In this document: positions 44,651 through 57,815 of the stretch, in pieces | Layout: the number at the start of each line of letters is the position of its first letter | Numbering within the stretch: position 1 is the first letter of the stretch | Assembly (NCBI GenBank): GCA_030015575.1 | Contig: JASDDO010000006.1 | Location: forward strand, 380,888,137-380,952,136 | Source of the DNA: Agapanthus africanus | Lineage: Eukaryota > Streptophyta > Magnoliopsida > Asparagales > Amaryllidaceae | Direction of reading: 5' to 3' | Length of the DNA: 64,000 nucleotides | Program-made: the position numbers and the translations under genes | Notes under the pieces: generated by a model | Database searches by the model: none | Told to the model about the DNA's origin: nothing | What the model saw: the letters and a program-made list of their open reading frames with translations, nothing else

Positions 44651-47600
44651 GGATCTATTTCGATACCCCGGTGTCGGACGATGAATCCTAAGAATTTGCC
44701 CGAGGAAACTCCGAATGCACATTTGAGGGGATTCATCTTCAAATTATATTGCCGAAGGCGTTGAAATACAGTCTTCAGATGCGTTAAGTGCTCTTCGTAT
44801 GACATGCTCTTCACCACGAGGTCATCAATATAGCACTCGACGATGTCATGTATGAGATCGTCGAAGATCTTTGTCATGGCCCTTTGATAGGTAGCACCGG
44901 CGTTCTTTAGACCAAAGGGCATAACCTTGTAGCAGAATATTCCCAAAGGGGTCCGGAAAGCCTTATGTTTCTGGTCTTCAGGATGCATTTTTATTTGATT
45001 ATACCCTGATGAGCCGTCCATGAAGGAGAAAACCTCATGCGTGGACGTATTATCTATCATTAGCTCGGTTACCGGTACTGGGAAATCGTCCTTCGGGCAG
45101 GCTTTATTGAGATCCCTGAAATCCATGCATATGCGCACCGTCCCATTTTTCTTAATTACAGGAACGATGTTGGCAATCCAGTCAGGATATTGGACTTCTT
45201 GGATAAATCCGGAATCGATCAGCTTCTTGACTTCGGCGTTGATGCTCATCTCAAGCTCGAGCCGCATCCTTCTCGGCGCCTGCTTGACCGCCTTGATATC
45301 CGGGGATATTGCTAATTTATGCACAACAATCTCCGGATCTAATCCCGGCATCTCGGAATAGTTCCACGCGAAGCAATCTTTATGCTGTAGAAGCACGTCC
45401 TTTAATGCAGCCACCCTTTCTTTAGATAGCCGCTCACTGACGAATGTCGGTCGCGGATCGTCTGCCGATCCCAACTCAATCTTCTTGAGGTTATCTGCAG
45501 TAGTATGTATGCCATCTTCCAGTTCTTTCGGAGCCGGTGGAAATTCTGAGATTACCTCATTATCATTGTTTTCGAAGCACCAAGGGAGCTCATCTATGTC
45601 CTCGGGCTCTTCTTTTAATATCGTAATCACGTAACATGTGCGAATCCGCTTCCAAGATTGATGTGGATCCGGTTCTGCTCTTGCGGCTTTGGGTTCGTTC
45701 TTTTGTGGCGGCGTTACTCTCCAGCTGTTGGATAAAGCAAATCTGCCTTGCTGGTACTGGTCTTCGACCCAGCTCTTGAAGGTGAAGCAGTCTTCGATAG
45801 GGTGTCCTATGGCTCGGTGATAAGAGCAATAGCCCGGATGAGAAACTTTGTTAGCTTGCTCAGGGTGCTTAGACTCCGGAAGTGCGATCATTTGATATTT
45901 TATAGCGAGTTTAAGTAACTTCTTCGTCTTGTCTCGGGGGAAGGAATACGCTCGACTCATCTTCTTTATGAGGGATAAATCCGGACCGCGCAATGCCCGC
46001 TCACGTGACTCTCTAATCCTGCGTCGTTGCTGTCGAATCCTTTTTCCGCTTCTGGACTTACTTCTGTCTTCGCATCGGGCCTTTTGGACGACGGGTCGAC
46101 GGGGAGGAGCGTCTTTGTCTTTTACAACCTGTTGAAAAAGACGTTGCGTCCTGGCCTTCTCGTAGATGGCCATCTCGCGGTTGTGGTCCTCCCGAGCCTT
46201 TTGTCCTGCTTTCCTGATAAGCTTGTCCACTTGCTCTTCAAATGACGGACTCGGCACTTCACTCGCAGGATCCAATTTTGACGAGGGGTTAGCATTCTCC
46301 GACGAGGTGACCTCTTCCTTATCGAAGTTATATATGGCGTAGCTGCCGTGGACTCGCTCCCGTTTCCCGGATCTCACATATCCAAGCCCAAGCGTTTCCA
46401 TTCTCCCGTTGGGCAATTTGCGCTGAGTCCCAGGGACATTCCAAATCTTGTTGTAGAACCGAGCTTGTCGAACAGTTTGTTTTAAGGGTACTCCTTGGCG
46501 CTTCAATAGCCTCTTTAGTCCACTTGTGTAATATCTAGGCAACCGGATGGGTTGGAGCCTGTCGAGTGTAGAATCCGCGCCATGCCAGATCTCTTTCTCT
46601 ACTTTCGTCTCTATGGATTGGTAAAATAGGATCACCTTTTCACCCTTTCGTCTGGGAGGGACGTAAAACGTCTGCAGGTCCTGCACATTGTGAGCTTGAA
46701 GTGCGGCAAGATCTTTGTAGTGTTTCCGCGGCACCATGGTGATTTGCAAACTCTGATTGTTACTAGGGGATGCCTGTATTGACGGCCGACTGGAGAACAC
46801 GGCATTAACCTCATCTTCCGAGTCACTTCCGAAGATCAACATAGGGGCGGACTTTCCCGGGTTGTTGCGTCGAGACGGCCCAGCATAAACTATATCTTCT
46901 TCTTCTTCGGTATCGCTCCCGAAAACAGGGATGGTGGCGACGGCTTTGTTCTCTGGCTTGCGACACTTTTCTGTATCCTCGAAGTCTGGCAAAAAGTACT
47001 TCGCATCTTCGTACTTGCGGACTTCGTTCACGGAAAATGGATTCAGCTCACCTGTTACGGTATATTCGAAACCATCCTTGAAGTACTTCATACACTGATG
47101 CTGTGTAGAAGGGATGATGTTGTACTCATGCAACCAAGGACGACCGAGCAAGGCGTTGTAGCAAGTCTTGGCATCAATGACATGAAACTTGATGTCCGTG
47201 ATGAGCAGTCCAAAACGTAATGTCAGTATCACGGATCCGAGAGTCCGTGACGACTGGGAGTTGAAACCAGAGATGGTAATTTTGTCACGAGCGAGGTGTT
47301 GCACACTCATGCAGATTTCTTTCAACACCCGAATATTAAGGAGATTGACGGAGGATCCATTGTCAACCAGGATTTTTCCTATCTTGATATCGTGGCAATA
47401 TCCGGAGACGTATAGGGGACGGTTGTGGTCGCACGTCCCGAGGAGAAGGTCTTCGTCACCGAAAGCGATGTCGGCCGTATGCACTTCCTCCAGTTCATCC
47501 TTCATCCTTTCCGCGGCGAGGAAGGCTTGGAATTGCTCAGGTTCTTGTAATGCCTTAATTAGTGAATCTCGCGCTTCTTTTGATAATAGGAGGGCATCGA

Positions 47601-50259
47601 GAATGCTAAGTTGAGAAGGTAGTTTCCTTAGGTGCGCTAGGATGTTGTGGTCCACCTTACCCTTCCTGGGAGGGTCTTTGGTAGTCAGCTCTTTCAGGAC
47701 ATGGTCATCTAAAGTGATATCCTCAGTGACCTTTTCCTTTCCCTTATCTTTTCTATTTGCTGGCCCGAGATTCCTTTCCGGGAGCGTACGATTGCGCAGC
47801 TGAATGTTTTCGCAGGCCTCTGGTTCTTCCTCTTTCCCCAAAACGGATTCTTTAAAGAGAGGGCCCAGAGCCATTTCTTCATCAGAGTCGCTCCCAAAGG
47901 TGAGAACTTGTGACCCTCCGGCGTTAACCATGTAACAGTTGCCAGTAGTTCTGTCGTGCCCGTCGGCAGTACTTCTTCGTTCCCGACGAGTCTTGTGTTT
48001 CATGCGCTTAAAATGTTGCCGATGAGCAACATATCCCTGCCACCATATCCTAAAGGCGTCGCACTCCTCCGTAGGGTGTGAAATTTTCGGATGATATGCG
48101 CAATAATTAGGGTGCCTCTCCGCCCCCTCGAGCGTGTTTTCTTCCGAGGGTGGTAGCTTCATTCCCATTGACATGGCTTTGGCAAACCTTTTCCTCGTCT
48201 TGAATATCTTTTTGTCTACATCGGATGTCTTTTGATCTGGCGGGAGTGCTTCGACTCTTTCGTTCAGTCGCTTGCGTTTGGCTCCTTCCGATGCGGCCAT
48301 CTCACGCTCCTGATCCGCTTCACTCTTCAGACGAATCTCGTCTAGAAAGGCGTCGATCAGTTCATCTGTTGGCCAAACACGCTCCGGTTCAGGCTCTGTC
48401 CCCAGTTTCTTAGTGCTAGGAGTTTTTTCATCGTCAGTAAACGAGCGGGAGATTACGTTACAACTCGCCACGTATCTCTCGGATTCATCCGACGAACTTT
48501 CTCCATCATCTTCCTCTTGAAAGATGTGGTTGAGGAACTCTTGCAGCATGACAGGAGTTCGCGCCTTTTGATTGTACTCTTCCATCGCGTCAATTTGCTT
48601 CTGCAAGTTCGTGCGCTTGTCTCCAGGCTTCACGGGCTTCTTAGATTTCTTCTTCTTTTTCTTCGAAGATTTTGACGGTTGGGCGTGAGTATTTGGGCCA
48701 TCACCATGAGTCTTCGTAGTTGGGCGTGGCTTCAACATCCCTTCGCTAATTTGAGGGTCAAGCGGGTCCTTCCATTCGACCGCCGGGCACGCATGAAGGT
48801 CCCTCAGCATTCTTTTGGTTTTAGTTGACAGCACGACCTCCCATGGAGCTTCTTCAATAAAGGAACAGGTTGCCCCCGGTGTATCTGCTTTCTTAGGAGT
48901 ATGCGGCTGTGGTGGGTTCACCTTCCACTTTTCGGACAGTGCAAACTTCCCCTGGAGGTATTGATCTTCAATCCATCCTTTGAAGACGAAGCAATCCTCA
49001 ATCGGATGACTCACCATTTGATGGTAAGGGCAATAGTTAGGGTTATTCACCTCAGTGGGTTGTGGTGGTCGTCTTGGATTTGGTAGGTTTATAAGTCTGT
49101 TGCGTACTGCCAGCTCGAATAACCGTTTCGTCTTGTCCCGTGGGAACGAGTAGGGACGCTTCATCTTCTCATTATAATACCGGCGTCTTTCTTCCAATTG
49201 ATCCGCCAGCTTTGGGGCATTGGGTTGCTGCTGGGCATTCGCGACGAAGGTTGCCTTTCCTTTACCCTTGTCATTCCGAGGTTTTGGCTTCGGGGGAGGC
49301 GGTCTATGACCCATCTGGTCCATCTGAGCCAACTTGTCGATTAGAGCCTGGAATATGGTTGGCTTAAAGAACATCATAAACTGGGAGATAGTTGCGTGAG
49401 GGTCTAGGGTTCCCACGAACATGCCCACCGCGGGCGCTTCCTCAATGCGTTGCTCGCATTTCGACCATAAATTCCGCCAGCGTATAGCATACTGGACCCA
49501 CGTTTCGCCTGGTTTTACCCTGACGTTAATCAATGCCGTTATTGGAGTGCGTTCGCTGGCGCTTGCGAATCGTTGAGTGAATAGCAACTCCATTTTAGCG
49601 AACGTCTTGATAGAATCGTTCGGGAGTTCCGAATACCATTCGAACGCTGTTTCTGATAAGCTGCCCATGAACTGGCGAAGCAACAGTTTATCATCACCGC
49701 CGGTGTTACTGCAAAGGGCTCTGAACTGGGCGACATGTTGGTGGGGATTGCCGGTCCCCTTGTAAACATGGAACTTGGGAATTGTGTAACCCGACGGGTA
49801 CTTGATTTGGTCGTACCAGCTTGGATATGGCCACCCCGTTTTTACGACTTGACCAGCTGCCTCAGTCGCATGGTGAACCCGAATTTGCTGGGCTATATAG
49901 TCGACCAAATCAGCCTTAGAGATTGTCTCCTCTTTGGCCGTTGAGAGGGCCGGTGGTGGATTTGACGTTTCTCCCTTGTCGTCTTCAAGGACGATCGGGG
50001 GATCCTCAGCAGGTGGGTCTTGTTGGATCATCATTCCTATCATATCTTGGAAGAGAAGGCCCATACGCTGTATGTTGGCTGCTTGTTCAGCAGCCTCTTT
50101 GTCCTTCTTCTCCAATATTCGGCGAAGGAATTCGGCGTCGGTTTCTTCCTCCTGGCGTTCGTCCGAGGACGTTTCTGGGTTTTCCTTTGGCCCGGTAAGT
50201 GCGGCCATAGCATTCATCATTTCCTGGAGCTTTTGCTGTTGCTCCTGAGCTTTGGTCAC
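44515..50259 (-). pseudogene. Gag-protease-RT long frame of family B (1914 residues)
   Basis: The frame opens without an ATG; the first ATG is at 50220, 88 bp after ORF1. Rough residue positions: Gag core 155-310 (A-F-E-W-Y-S-E-L, then F-T-Q-R-F); zinc-knuckle-like motifs Y-C-x-Y-H-x4-H-P-x-E-x-C at 409-423, 719-734 and 1477-1491; Lys-rich run 530-545; three acidic F-G-S-D-(S/T) patches near 788, 1113 and 1143; protease active site L-V-D-N-G-S-S at 964-970; RT 1655-1870 with C-Y-I-D-D-L-V at 1809-1815. The end of the frame is out of register: the true frame leaves it near 44640. Residues 369-451 and 1437-1519 are two versions of one module, on either side of protease. Confidence 0.9.
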
Positions 50260-50307
50260 CGACCGTGTAAGCGGTCTATGACCTGTAGACGCATGGTTGT
50301 CTTCCTT

Positions 50308-51393
50308 TCATGACGCCATGTATACGGTATGGACCATTATGCCCCCAGACTTAGGGCGTCTGGGCTTAGTACCTTTAGCTGTCGTTGCAGGCTGGGGAAT
50401 CTTCTCTGGCTTCCTCCTTTTATGAGCAGTGGAAGTTGAGGGGGCCGTTGAGGTGGGCACCCAGACAGCCTTTCGTGGTTTAGCCTGGTGACTGGCTTCC
50501 TGTTGGATTTTCAGCTTCTTGTGCTAGCGGGAGAAGTTTGGATCGATCATCGAGTCTCGAGCCTGCCGCCAAACCTTATAGATTTTGGAAGACAGCCGTT
50601 GAGGGGATCGGGGCTGTTCTAGCGTTATTTCCGCAACCTTTTTTAGTGGAGGAGGAGACCTCTTTAGCACCGCAGTAAGAGAATTCCTTCGCACCTTATT
50701 TAGCATCTCGAAGCTGTTCCCAGTTGGAACGGCAGCATTAACTTCCACCGTTGGGGCTGGTGGAGTTAGCCCAGAGGCGGAGTTGCCCCCAGCCTTCCTT
50801 ACTCGGCGCCAGTGACGACGTCGAGCGTGTCGAGCGGACGGCGTTGGTTCAGCGGTGAGGATAGCTTCGTCTTGCCCCCTGTGTAGGTGGGGGGTCGCTG
50901 CTAGTGTTAGCCTGTCAAAGACCGATGTCCTTTGGGTAGTAGGAGCGGGAGCTGGAGCCGTCAATCTCGTAAAGACCGACTTTTTGGCAGGGGAAGCTGC
51001 CTTGACGACTTCAGGAGCAGGACCGGTCACATTCTTAGAAGCAGCCTTCTCTGGGATTGTAGGCCCCATTGTGGGTCCACAGGAGTTCTGGCCCAATCTA
51101 GAGAAGACCGAGGCGCTGGTGTTGGGCGACCCGTTGAGAGGGGCCGCGGCAGGGGTAAGACGATCAAAGACCGACTTCTTGGGAGCTTCCTTTGTCAGCA
51201 TCGGAGCGGTGAAGCTTGTCGGCGGGAGCATGGTCCCAAAAAATAATCCTGTGGTGGCTCGAGTGACTTGTTCCACGGGCATGGTGAATAGCGAAGCAGC
51301 TTGGGGTCCGTAGGCTATACCTCCTGGCGAGACAGAGCGTTGGTTGCCATTGCAATCCGAGCAGTTGGAGCGTTTCGCACAAGTAGAAGCCAT
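50308..51393 (-). pseudogene. ORF1 of family B, repeated S-V-F-x-R-L motifs (one premature stop)
   Basis: Starts at ATG 51391-51393, chosen because the family's other copy (58170) begins with the same kind of Met and Cys-rich N-terminus (N-C-x-x-C-N). Motifs K-K-S-V-F-D-R-L, A-S-V-F-S-R-L, K-K-S-V-F-T-R-L and T-S-V-F-D-R-L follow at intervals of 20-60 residues, then a basic region R-R-H-W-R-R-V-R-K. A TAG at 50524-50526 interrupts; the frame then continues with Lys/Pro-rich sequence to a TGA at 50308-50310. The function is not known to me. Extra ORFs before gag are seen in some Tat elements (Ogre). Confidence 0.78.
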
Positions 51394-51521
51394 CGATTCT
51401 TTGCTTTCTACAATAAGCAAGACGCCAAGTCTTAGTATCTTGAAATCCAAGGGCAACCATTAGCGAACCGCGATTGGTTCGCGAATCACGACACACGAAG
51501 TGTGGAGTGGAAAGAGGAAAA

Positions 51522-51543
51522 GGTCCCACCGGGCGTGCCAGAA
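51522..51543 (-). other. primer binding site of the 24.3-kb family B element
   Basis: The minus strand reads TTCTGGCACGCCCGGTGGGA just inside the 5' LTR. The plus-strand family B copy has TTCTGGCACATCCGGTGTGA at the same place (58019 on), so the site is conserved. I cannot name the tRNA. Confidence 0.7.
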
Positions 51544-51545
51544 TC

Positions 51546-54500
51546 TGTTCCCCTCCGAACGACGGCGCGCAAGACTGCGATGTCCTGACGCTGAGATTCG
51601 GGGCAGATGCTATTTGGTTTTATCCGTCCACCTCTCCGAAGATGCCAAGTTGATTTATGGCATCGTGTATCGGAGATTTAGACGGATGCGGCTGATGTAG
51701 CAGACTTCGTCAGATTCCCCCTCGCTTGAGGGGTTTTTGATTGTGTGGACGCTCTTCCCTACAGGCGTAAGCCCCTGCAGTTAATTACACTACCGCATCG
51801 CGGTAACAACTTTCTCCTTCTCCAGAATTTCACTTCGTGTCGTGGGTGTTTGTTTTGTTTGTGGTTGCCCGTGGATTGTATACGGAGACTGAGTTATGTC
51901 GTCGCCCGTAGGGCGTGGACTAGTCCAAATCCGTATTATTTTAGATTTGGGTTTGGGGGTTTGGGTTTAAGGATACGTTAGCTTCGTTTGAGACTAAGAT
52001 CGACTTAAACGTTTATTAAGGACACGTTAGTCTAGTTTTCAGACTAAGATCGACTTAACGGGATCGTTTAGATCTAACAATAGAGCGGTTTAAGGGAGCC
52101 CTGTTGTTTAGTTTAGTGACGTTGCGGTCAATAGGTAGTTTAAGGACATTGCGGTCCATAGGTAGTTTAAGGATATTGCGGTCCAATATTAGTTTTAAGA
52201 CGTTGCGGTCAAGGTTAAGGACCTCATAGTCCGTGGATTTAAGGACTCCACAGTCCGATGTTAGTTTTAAGACGTCGTGGTCAAGGTTAAGGACCTCATA
52301 GTCCATGAGTTTAAGGACCCCACAGTCCGTTGTTAGTTTTAAGACATCTCGGTCGAGGTTAAGGACCCCACAGTCCGTGTCAATGTGTGGTCATCGGGAC
52401 CCGTCACCTCTTTGAAAACGTTGAGAAATTACAACGCCAAGTATCAAAGGAGTGAAGAGATGTACCCTTGAACCGGGGTGGATTAAACAGTCTTTGGCCC
52501 AATTTGGGATCAAGACCAATTAATTGTGTTATGAGCTCATTAGCCCAGTTAAGTTTGAATTGAGGACTTATGGCCATCTTGGGCTAAGTCCCATCATATT
52601 TAGAATACTGGCTTTCTGTTGGTCCATTGAAGGAGAGGCTTTGCCTTTAGCCATTTAACCAATTGGGCTGAAGTTAGTGTTAAACACTAAATATCAGCAG
52701 TGTTGAACACTGAGAACAAGTTAGTGTTTTAACACTAAAAGACAGTTGGTGTTAAACACCAGCAATAGGGGGTTCAAATTAGTGTTAAACACTAGAGCAA
52801 ATCAATGTCAAACACTAGCAGCAGAGATTTCAGATTAGTGTTAAACACTAAGAATAATCAGTGTTAAACACTGGTGACGGAGATTTTAATTTAGTGTTGA
52901 ACACTAAGGGTGTTAATCTTAAGCTCTGTTAACAGGGGTTTAATTTAGCGTTAAACACTAAGAAATTCAGTGTTAAACACTGCAAATAAAGTTTTTTGAT
53001 GTGTGTTGAACACTAAGGCCAAACAGTGTTCAACACTGGATTCCGGGATTCCAATTTAGTGTTAAACACTAAGGCAAGAGGCGTCACGTGGTAGCACGTG
53101 AGGGCGCCCTCCCTTCATTTGTTCTGCTGAGAATATTGTATCTTTTGGAGCATCACGTGCCATCACGTGACGGGCATTGAAATGCTTGTATGTTAAAGCT
53201 TCTGCCAAGGGTCACATGGGTCACGTGAGGCACTGCCTCAAAGGACCTTTTCTGCGGATCTTTTCGGGGGTCACGTGGTGGCACGTGACCCTGCCTCTAT
53301 GTATGTTTTTTTTAGAAGATTTGTTAATCCCTTTTAAGAATTAAGCTCTTCATAGGGTTGAACCCTAACAATAATTTTAGAGGAATTAAATTCCTATTTC
53401 CTTCTGAAGATTTATATTCTGGGATAGAGTTGAACTCTGAATGGGGTTAAACCCTAATAACAGTTTTAAGGAATCAAGTTCCCACTCTCTTTTAGAGACT
53501 TATTCTGAGGAATGAGATTCTGTCGTAAGGTGAAACCCTAATTTCTTCTTTCTTAAGGGAATTAAATTCCTATTATTTTAACAGAACTCAGTTCTTAACT
53601 AGGGTTGAACCCTGAATCTGTTCATTCTGAAGGAATTGAATTCCTGTAACATAGGGTTAAACCCTAATTTTATTTTAAAGGAATTAAATTCCTAGAGTTC
53701 TGTGAGAATTAAATTCTCAAACTCACATTCCCTCTCTATGCTTTGGATCTGCATGGCAGGATCTCAACCCAATGAGAATTAAATTCTCAATTCAAGGGGA
53801 GATGTGCACTTTGCAGATCCTCCACTAAAGAGAGAACTATGTTCTTCTGTTTAATATCAGAGTTAAACTCTGCTGAGAATTAAATTCTCTTTTAAAGGCC
53901 TTCCCTTTCTTACCTAAGCTTTTCTTTTGCAGAAGATACAAATTCCTCCAAAGTATCAAGGCTCTCTCTTTTCTCTCTCTGTCCTCTTTTTTTCTCCATT
54001 TTTTTTTCTTTGTGTCTCTTGGCTCCTATTTATAGGAGAAGAAGCAGAATCAATTAGTTTTGGTGAATCTTTCATTGAGAGATTTAATTTGTATTCACCA
54101 TTCGTTTGGACCTTTGGATTATTAGGTGAATTTTATTCACCATTGGATTTTAAATCCAGAGATTCTCCTTTGTTATTTCGGTTAGATTTTAAGGGGAAAT
54201 CTTTCCAAGTTCAGGCTTTTTCCACAAATAGATGATATTTAATCACCTTTAAATCTTTAATCCAATTGGTTCCAAATAATCACTTTCCTTTGGAAAGATT
54301 TGAATGCCGTTCAGAATTTAATTCTGTTAAATAAATGGGCTTTGAAAGCCGGTCGCGTGTGACCACGTGACCCATGGTCACGTGTGGGCACGTGACCCTT
54401 GGTCACATGTAAGCACGTGACCCCCCTGGAACGAGCTTTCTTTTTCTTCTGCGCTATGTCTTTGCCGCTGCTTGGTCATCACGTGCCAACACGTGACCAC

Positions 54501-54673
54501 TGGTCACGTGTGAGCACGTGACCCTCGTCTGGAGCCTTTTTCTTGATTTAATCAGAGAATGAGTCTGCTTTTGCCGCTGCTTTTAAATGTCACGTGCCAA
54601 CACGTGACTGCTGGTCACGTGCTAGCACGTGATGCCTCCTTCGTAACTTTTCCTGATTTTAAATCAGGAAACA
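51546..54673 (-). repeat. 5' LTR of the 24.3-kb family B element (3128 bp)
   Basis: Partner of 30376-33491, with the TATA box at 54025-54036. Relative to the other LTR it has one fewer 72-bp unit (52200-52330) and one more CACGTG-palindrome unit (54350-54420), plus scattered base changes. Its outer end, TGTTTCC on the minus strand, abuts the target duplication gtctc. Confidence 0.93.
54025..54036 (-). promoter_or_regulatory. LTR core promoter (TATA) of the 24.3-kb element
   Basis: CCTATAAATAGG on the minus strand. It would drive transcription toward ORF1 and gag-pol. Confidence 0.7.
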
Positions 54674-54678
54674 GTCTC

Positions 54679-54993
54679 AAATTGGACTAATGTATTCTTA
54701 ACAAAAACAAATTGAGCCTCAAATACTCACATACATTTAAGTCGATCTTAATCTCAAAATAGATTAACGGTCCTTAAATCATCCCAAAGCCGAATCTAAA
54801 AATATACAGATTTGGACTAATCCACGCCCTACGGGTGACGACATAAATTTTTCTCCGTATACAATCCATGGGCAACCTAAACAAACAAAAGTACACATGA
54901 CACGAAGTGAACTTTCGAAGCAGGAGAAAGTAGTTATCGCGATGCGGTAACGTAATTAACTGCGGGGGCTGGCGCCTACAGGGAAGAGCGTCC
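54679..54993 (+). repeat. family B plus-strand LTR, second piece
   Basis: Follows the gtctc duplication. Its sequence is the reverse complement, with divergence, of the 51740-51980 part of the minus-strand element's LTR, which shows opposite orientation and common family. It stops at gcgtcc where a solo LTR enters. Confidence 0.82.
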
Positions 54994-57810
54994 TGTAACA
55001 ATCTTAAACTTTCTGTACAATTTTTTTCCAAAATACAGAATGGAATACCTAAGCCTGAGCACAAGTTATAAATTTGATTTGCTTTTGAACAGCAAGAAAG
55101 CACTTGTAGCTTATTGGTAAAGCCTTGCACTGCTGTGACATAGCCCCTGTGATCGAATCCCCCCAGCCACATATATTTTTAATTGATTTTTTCTTTAATT
55201 TTTTAGAAGGGTAAAGGTTTACACGTGCACTACACGTAAAATGAAAAGTCAGATTAATCAAACACGTGCACTGAGTCATACCAAATGACACCAACATGTG
55301 GCGAAGATCCCAAGCATCCTCACCGGTTCTCGACCGGCGAGATTCACCCAACGGCCGACACTGCCGGGCTTCCCGTAGAGGATGCTCCCCAATTTTTTCC
55401 CCTGGCACCCCTTCGCCTACCTCACTACCCCCATATTGTTTGTTTACTCTGAAAACATCCAGAGAGTGATAATTCCTCTCTTTAATTCATTTTTAATGCA
55501 AATTTTAATTCTATTCTTCATTACCCTAAACCCTAATTTTCCCTATAAATACCACACCATATTTCACCTCTTCTCATTCAGAATTTCATTACAAAAACTC
55601 TTTAAAATTTTCAAGTCCTAAGTTGTACAAGTGGAGTTAGCAAGAGGCGAAGTTCCGATGGTGTTTCGAGGAGAATCCGGCGACGAAACGACGCTCCGAT
55701 GGTTTTGAAAGCTTCTTCCTTCTCCCCCTTTCTTTATAACCAGTAAGTCCCTATTCCCCTCCTCCATCTCTATTCTAAAACTTCTCTTTTTCAAAATTCG
55801 TCAGAAGTGGAGTTATTCCGCCATCCGATTCGTTTTTCTTTAAAAACTCCATTTTTCTTAAATAATAAAATACCATATTCTCTCATAATATTTAACAAAC
55901 ATAAATAAATATATTAGAACAAGTTTCATCTCAAAAGAATCTATTATGCAACTTGTATCGCATTTTTATGGTTAAATACCATATACTTTACTTTCGACAC
56001 AATTCAACATATTTCCTTGTATTACCTTTAAATAACTCACGAGGTAATGACCTACCTCATCACAACACATATCTATGACATAGCACGATGAATTTTAGAA
56101 CTCTAGTTTATGGGAAAATACGAGATTACGAATAAATACCTTGAACATTCAAAACCGTTTTCTTTAAAATGCGTGTTAATTAAATTCCTTGCAATTGCGT
56201 CTCTACAATCCATTTTGGGGAACCCCGACCGGGATGGGGCGGGTTATTGCACATCTTCGGGCCCAGTAGAGCGAAATGCAGACATCCGCAAGGAGCATTC
56301 GATATCGATGGAATTTTGATGCAATTTTTAAGAAAATAAGATTTCTACAAAATAAATAAACTTTATTTTTATTAAATATATATATTTATAACTATTATCA
56401 AAATATCTATTTTAAATATATTATATAAATATTCCATGTTTTCTAAAGCAAAAGAATCACAAATTCATGAAACTACCATTACAATTCAATACAAATTCCA
56501 ATATTACATTAAAATACCATATACAATAGAAACTAGGTTCTACTCACTAGAAAATTTCACTTTTATAAAATATACATCTATGAAAACCCTAAAGACGATA
56601 ACTAAATACTTGAGATGTATTTTAAAAATATATCAAAACTATTTTTACATAAAACTCCCTCAAGTTATACTAAATTACAATAAGGACCCTAGTAAATATA
56701 GGTTTAAGAGGGACCCGTTCTCTTGAGCCTCAGGGAGCCGGAGAATATGGGTGCTTGTCTATCTAAGGTAGACAATCTAACAACGGTTTTATCAACACGA
56801 TAATTTTCTTGGAAAAAGACACAAATCCTGCCGTCCATGTGCAGCAGTTACCGATAACATCAAAAATTAAGTCAGGACATCAATTTTTTTTAAAACTCTG
56901 ACTCGGTTCGAGTCACAGTCAAATATGCAATTAATCTGACTTGAATATGATTCAAGTATAAACTACAATATAACATGAATCCATGAATACCAGAATTCAA
57001 TCTATATCAATATAAACATGACCGAACCGAACCATGGATATACTCTGTTTACATAACTATCCATTTATATCCATTCCGTTTACTGATATCATGGTTTCGG
57101 CAAGTCATCCATCTATATAAAAAAAACAATACAATCAGTACAAAAGACATTACGGGGTTTTTAAAAGGGTAGACTGGTACGGAATGTGTTAGAAGTGGCA
57201 CGAGACGGTCATTTTAATACACCTAACCTGAATATCTATTGTCGTTGTACCGTGGCTGAACGGTTCCTTGTGCTCCGTATACCTTAGTCTCCGGAATAGT
57301 GAGACTCCTCTAGTATACACTGGCATATTCTGTACCAAGCTACAAATAACCGGGTTAACAATATAATCAAATATTACTATTTATACTCTTTTTCTGTCTA
57401 TTCTATCTCTACCTATCTTTGGGACTTACAGAGCGATTGTTCGCTGACGACATTCCATTTCTTCTTTCTTAGGAATGTTGTCAGATGGATCGGACTCACT
57501 AGAGATCGAGCTCAGTACTGAGGACATGGAGCAGTTTGCCATCGACCCAGAGCTGTAGGCACTTGTATATACTTTTCATTTCAGTTATGCCATTGTTTAG
57601 ACATTGCTTTCCATTCATGTATTTACATTTCCAGTTGTACTTGTAAAGAATTGTTAAATAAATAAAAGTTGATGTTCATTTATATTCATGTCTCTTGTGT
57701 ACATTTTACTTTATATTGCTTAGATACGCTTAGTGTGTTTACTTCTGAGTAAATACGTAGCAGACCTCGCCGTGCCCCCTTGCTCGTGCATCGGAAAGCG
57801 GGGCGTGACA
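54994..57810 (+). mobile_element. solo LTR (about 2.8 kb), inserted in the family B LTR
   Basis: Begins TGTAACAATC and ends GGCGTGACA. The flanking 5 bp are cgtcc (54989-54993) and catcc (57811-57815), a duplication with one CpG-type change. The surrounding LTR sequence resumes in register. There are no internal genes; open frames are short. TATA at 55543-55553 (CTATAAATACC) supports a plus-strand LTR. The ends resemble Tekay LTR ends. A late AATAAA near 57660 is consistent with a poly(A) signal. Confidence 0.8.
55107..55160 (+). repeat. possible tRNA-derived SINE head (pol III A and B boxes)
   Basis: TAGCTTATTGGTAAAGC at 55107-55123 resembles an A box, and TGATCGAATCC at 55150-55160 resembles a B box, with suitable spacing. 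A T-rich stretch follows. No flanking duplication was found, so this is tentative. Confidence 0.35.
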
Positions 57811-57815
57811 CATCC

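Larger units (their letters stand above)
30376..54673 (-). mobile_element. complete 24.3-kb Tat-lineage retrotransposon, family B, with an antisense plant-mobile-domain gene
   Basis: Two LTRs (30376-33491 and 51546-54673) in the same orientation have TGTTTCC...GGGAACA ends on the minus strand. A perfect 5-bp target duplication gtctc flanks it (30371-30375 and 54674-54678). Internal order on the minus strand: primer site, ORF1, gag-protease-RT, RNase H, second RNase H-like domain, integrase, about 3.5 kb of repeats, then an antisense spliced gene, then the polypurine-like site. The double RNase H and antisense gene place it in the Tat group (Ogre/Retand relatives). The LTRs are nearly identical, so insertion is recent, yet the coding parts carry frameshifts and stops. 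The TSD falls within another family B LTR. Confidence 0.93.
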
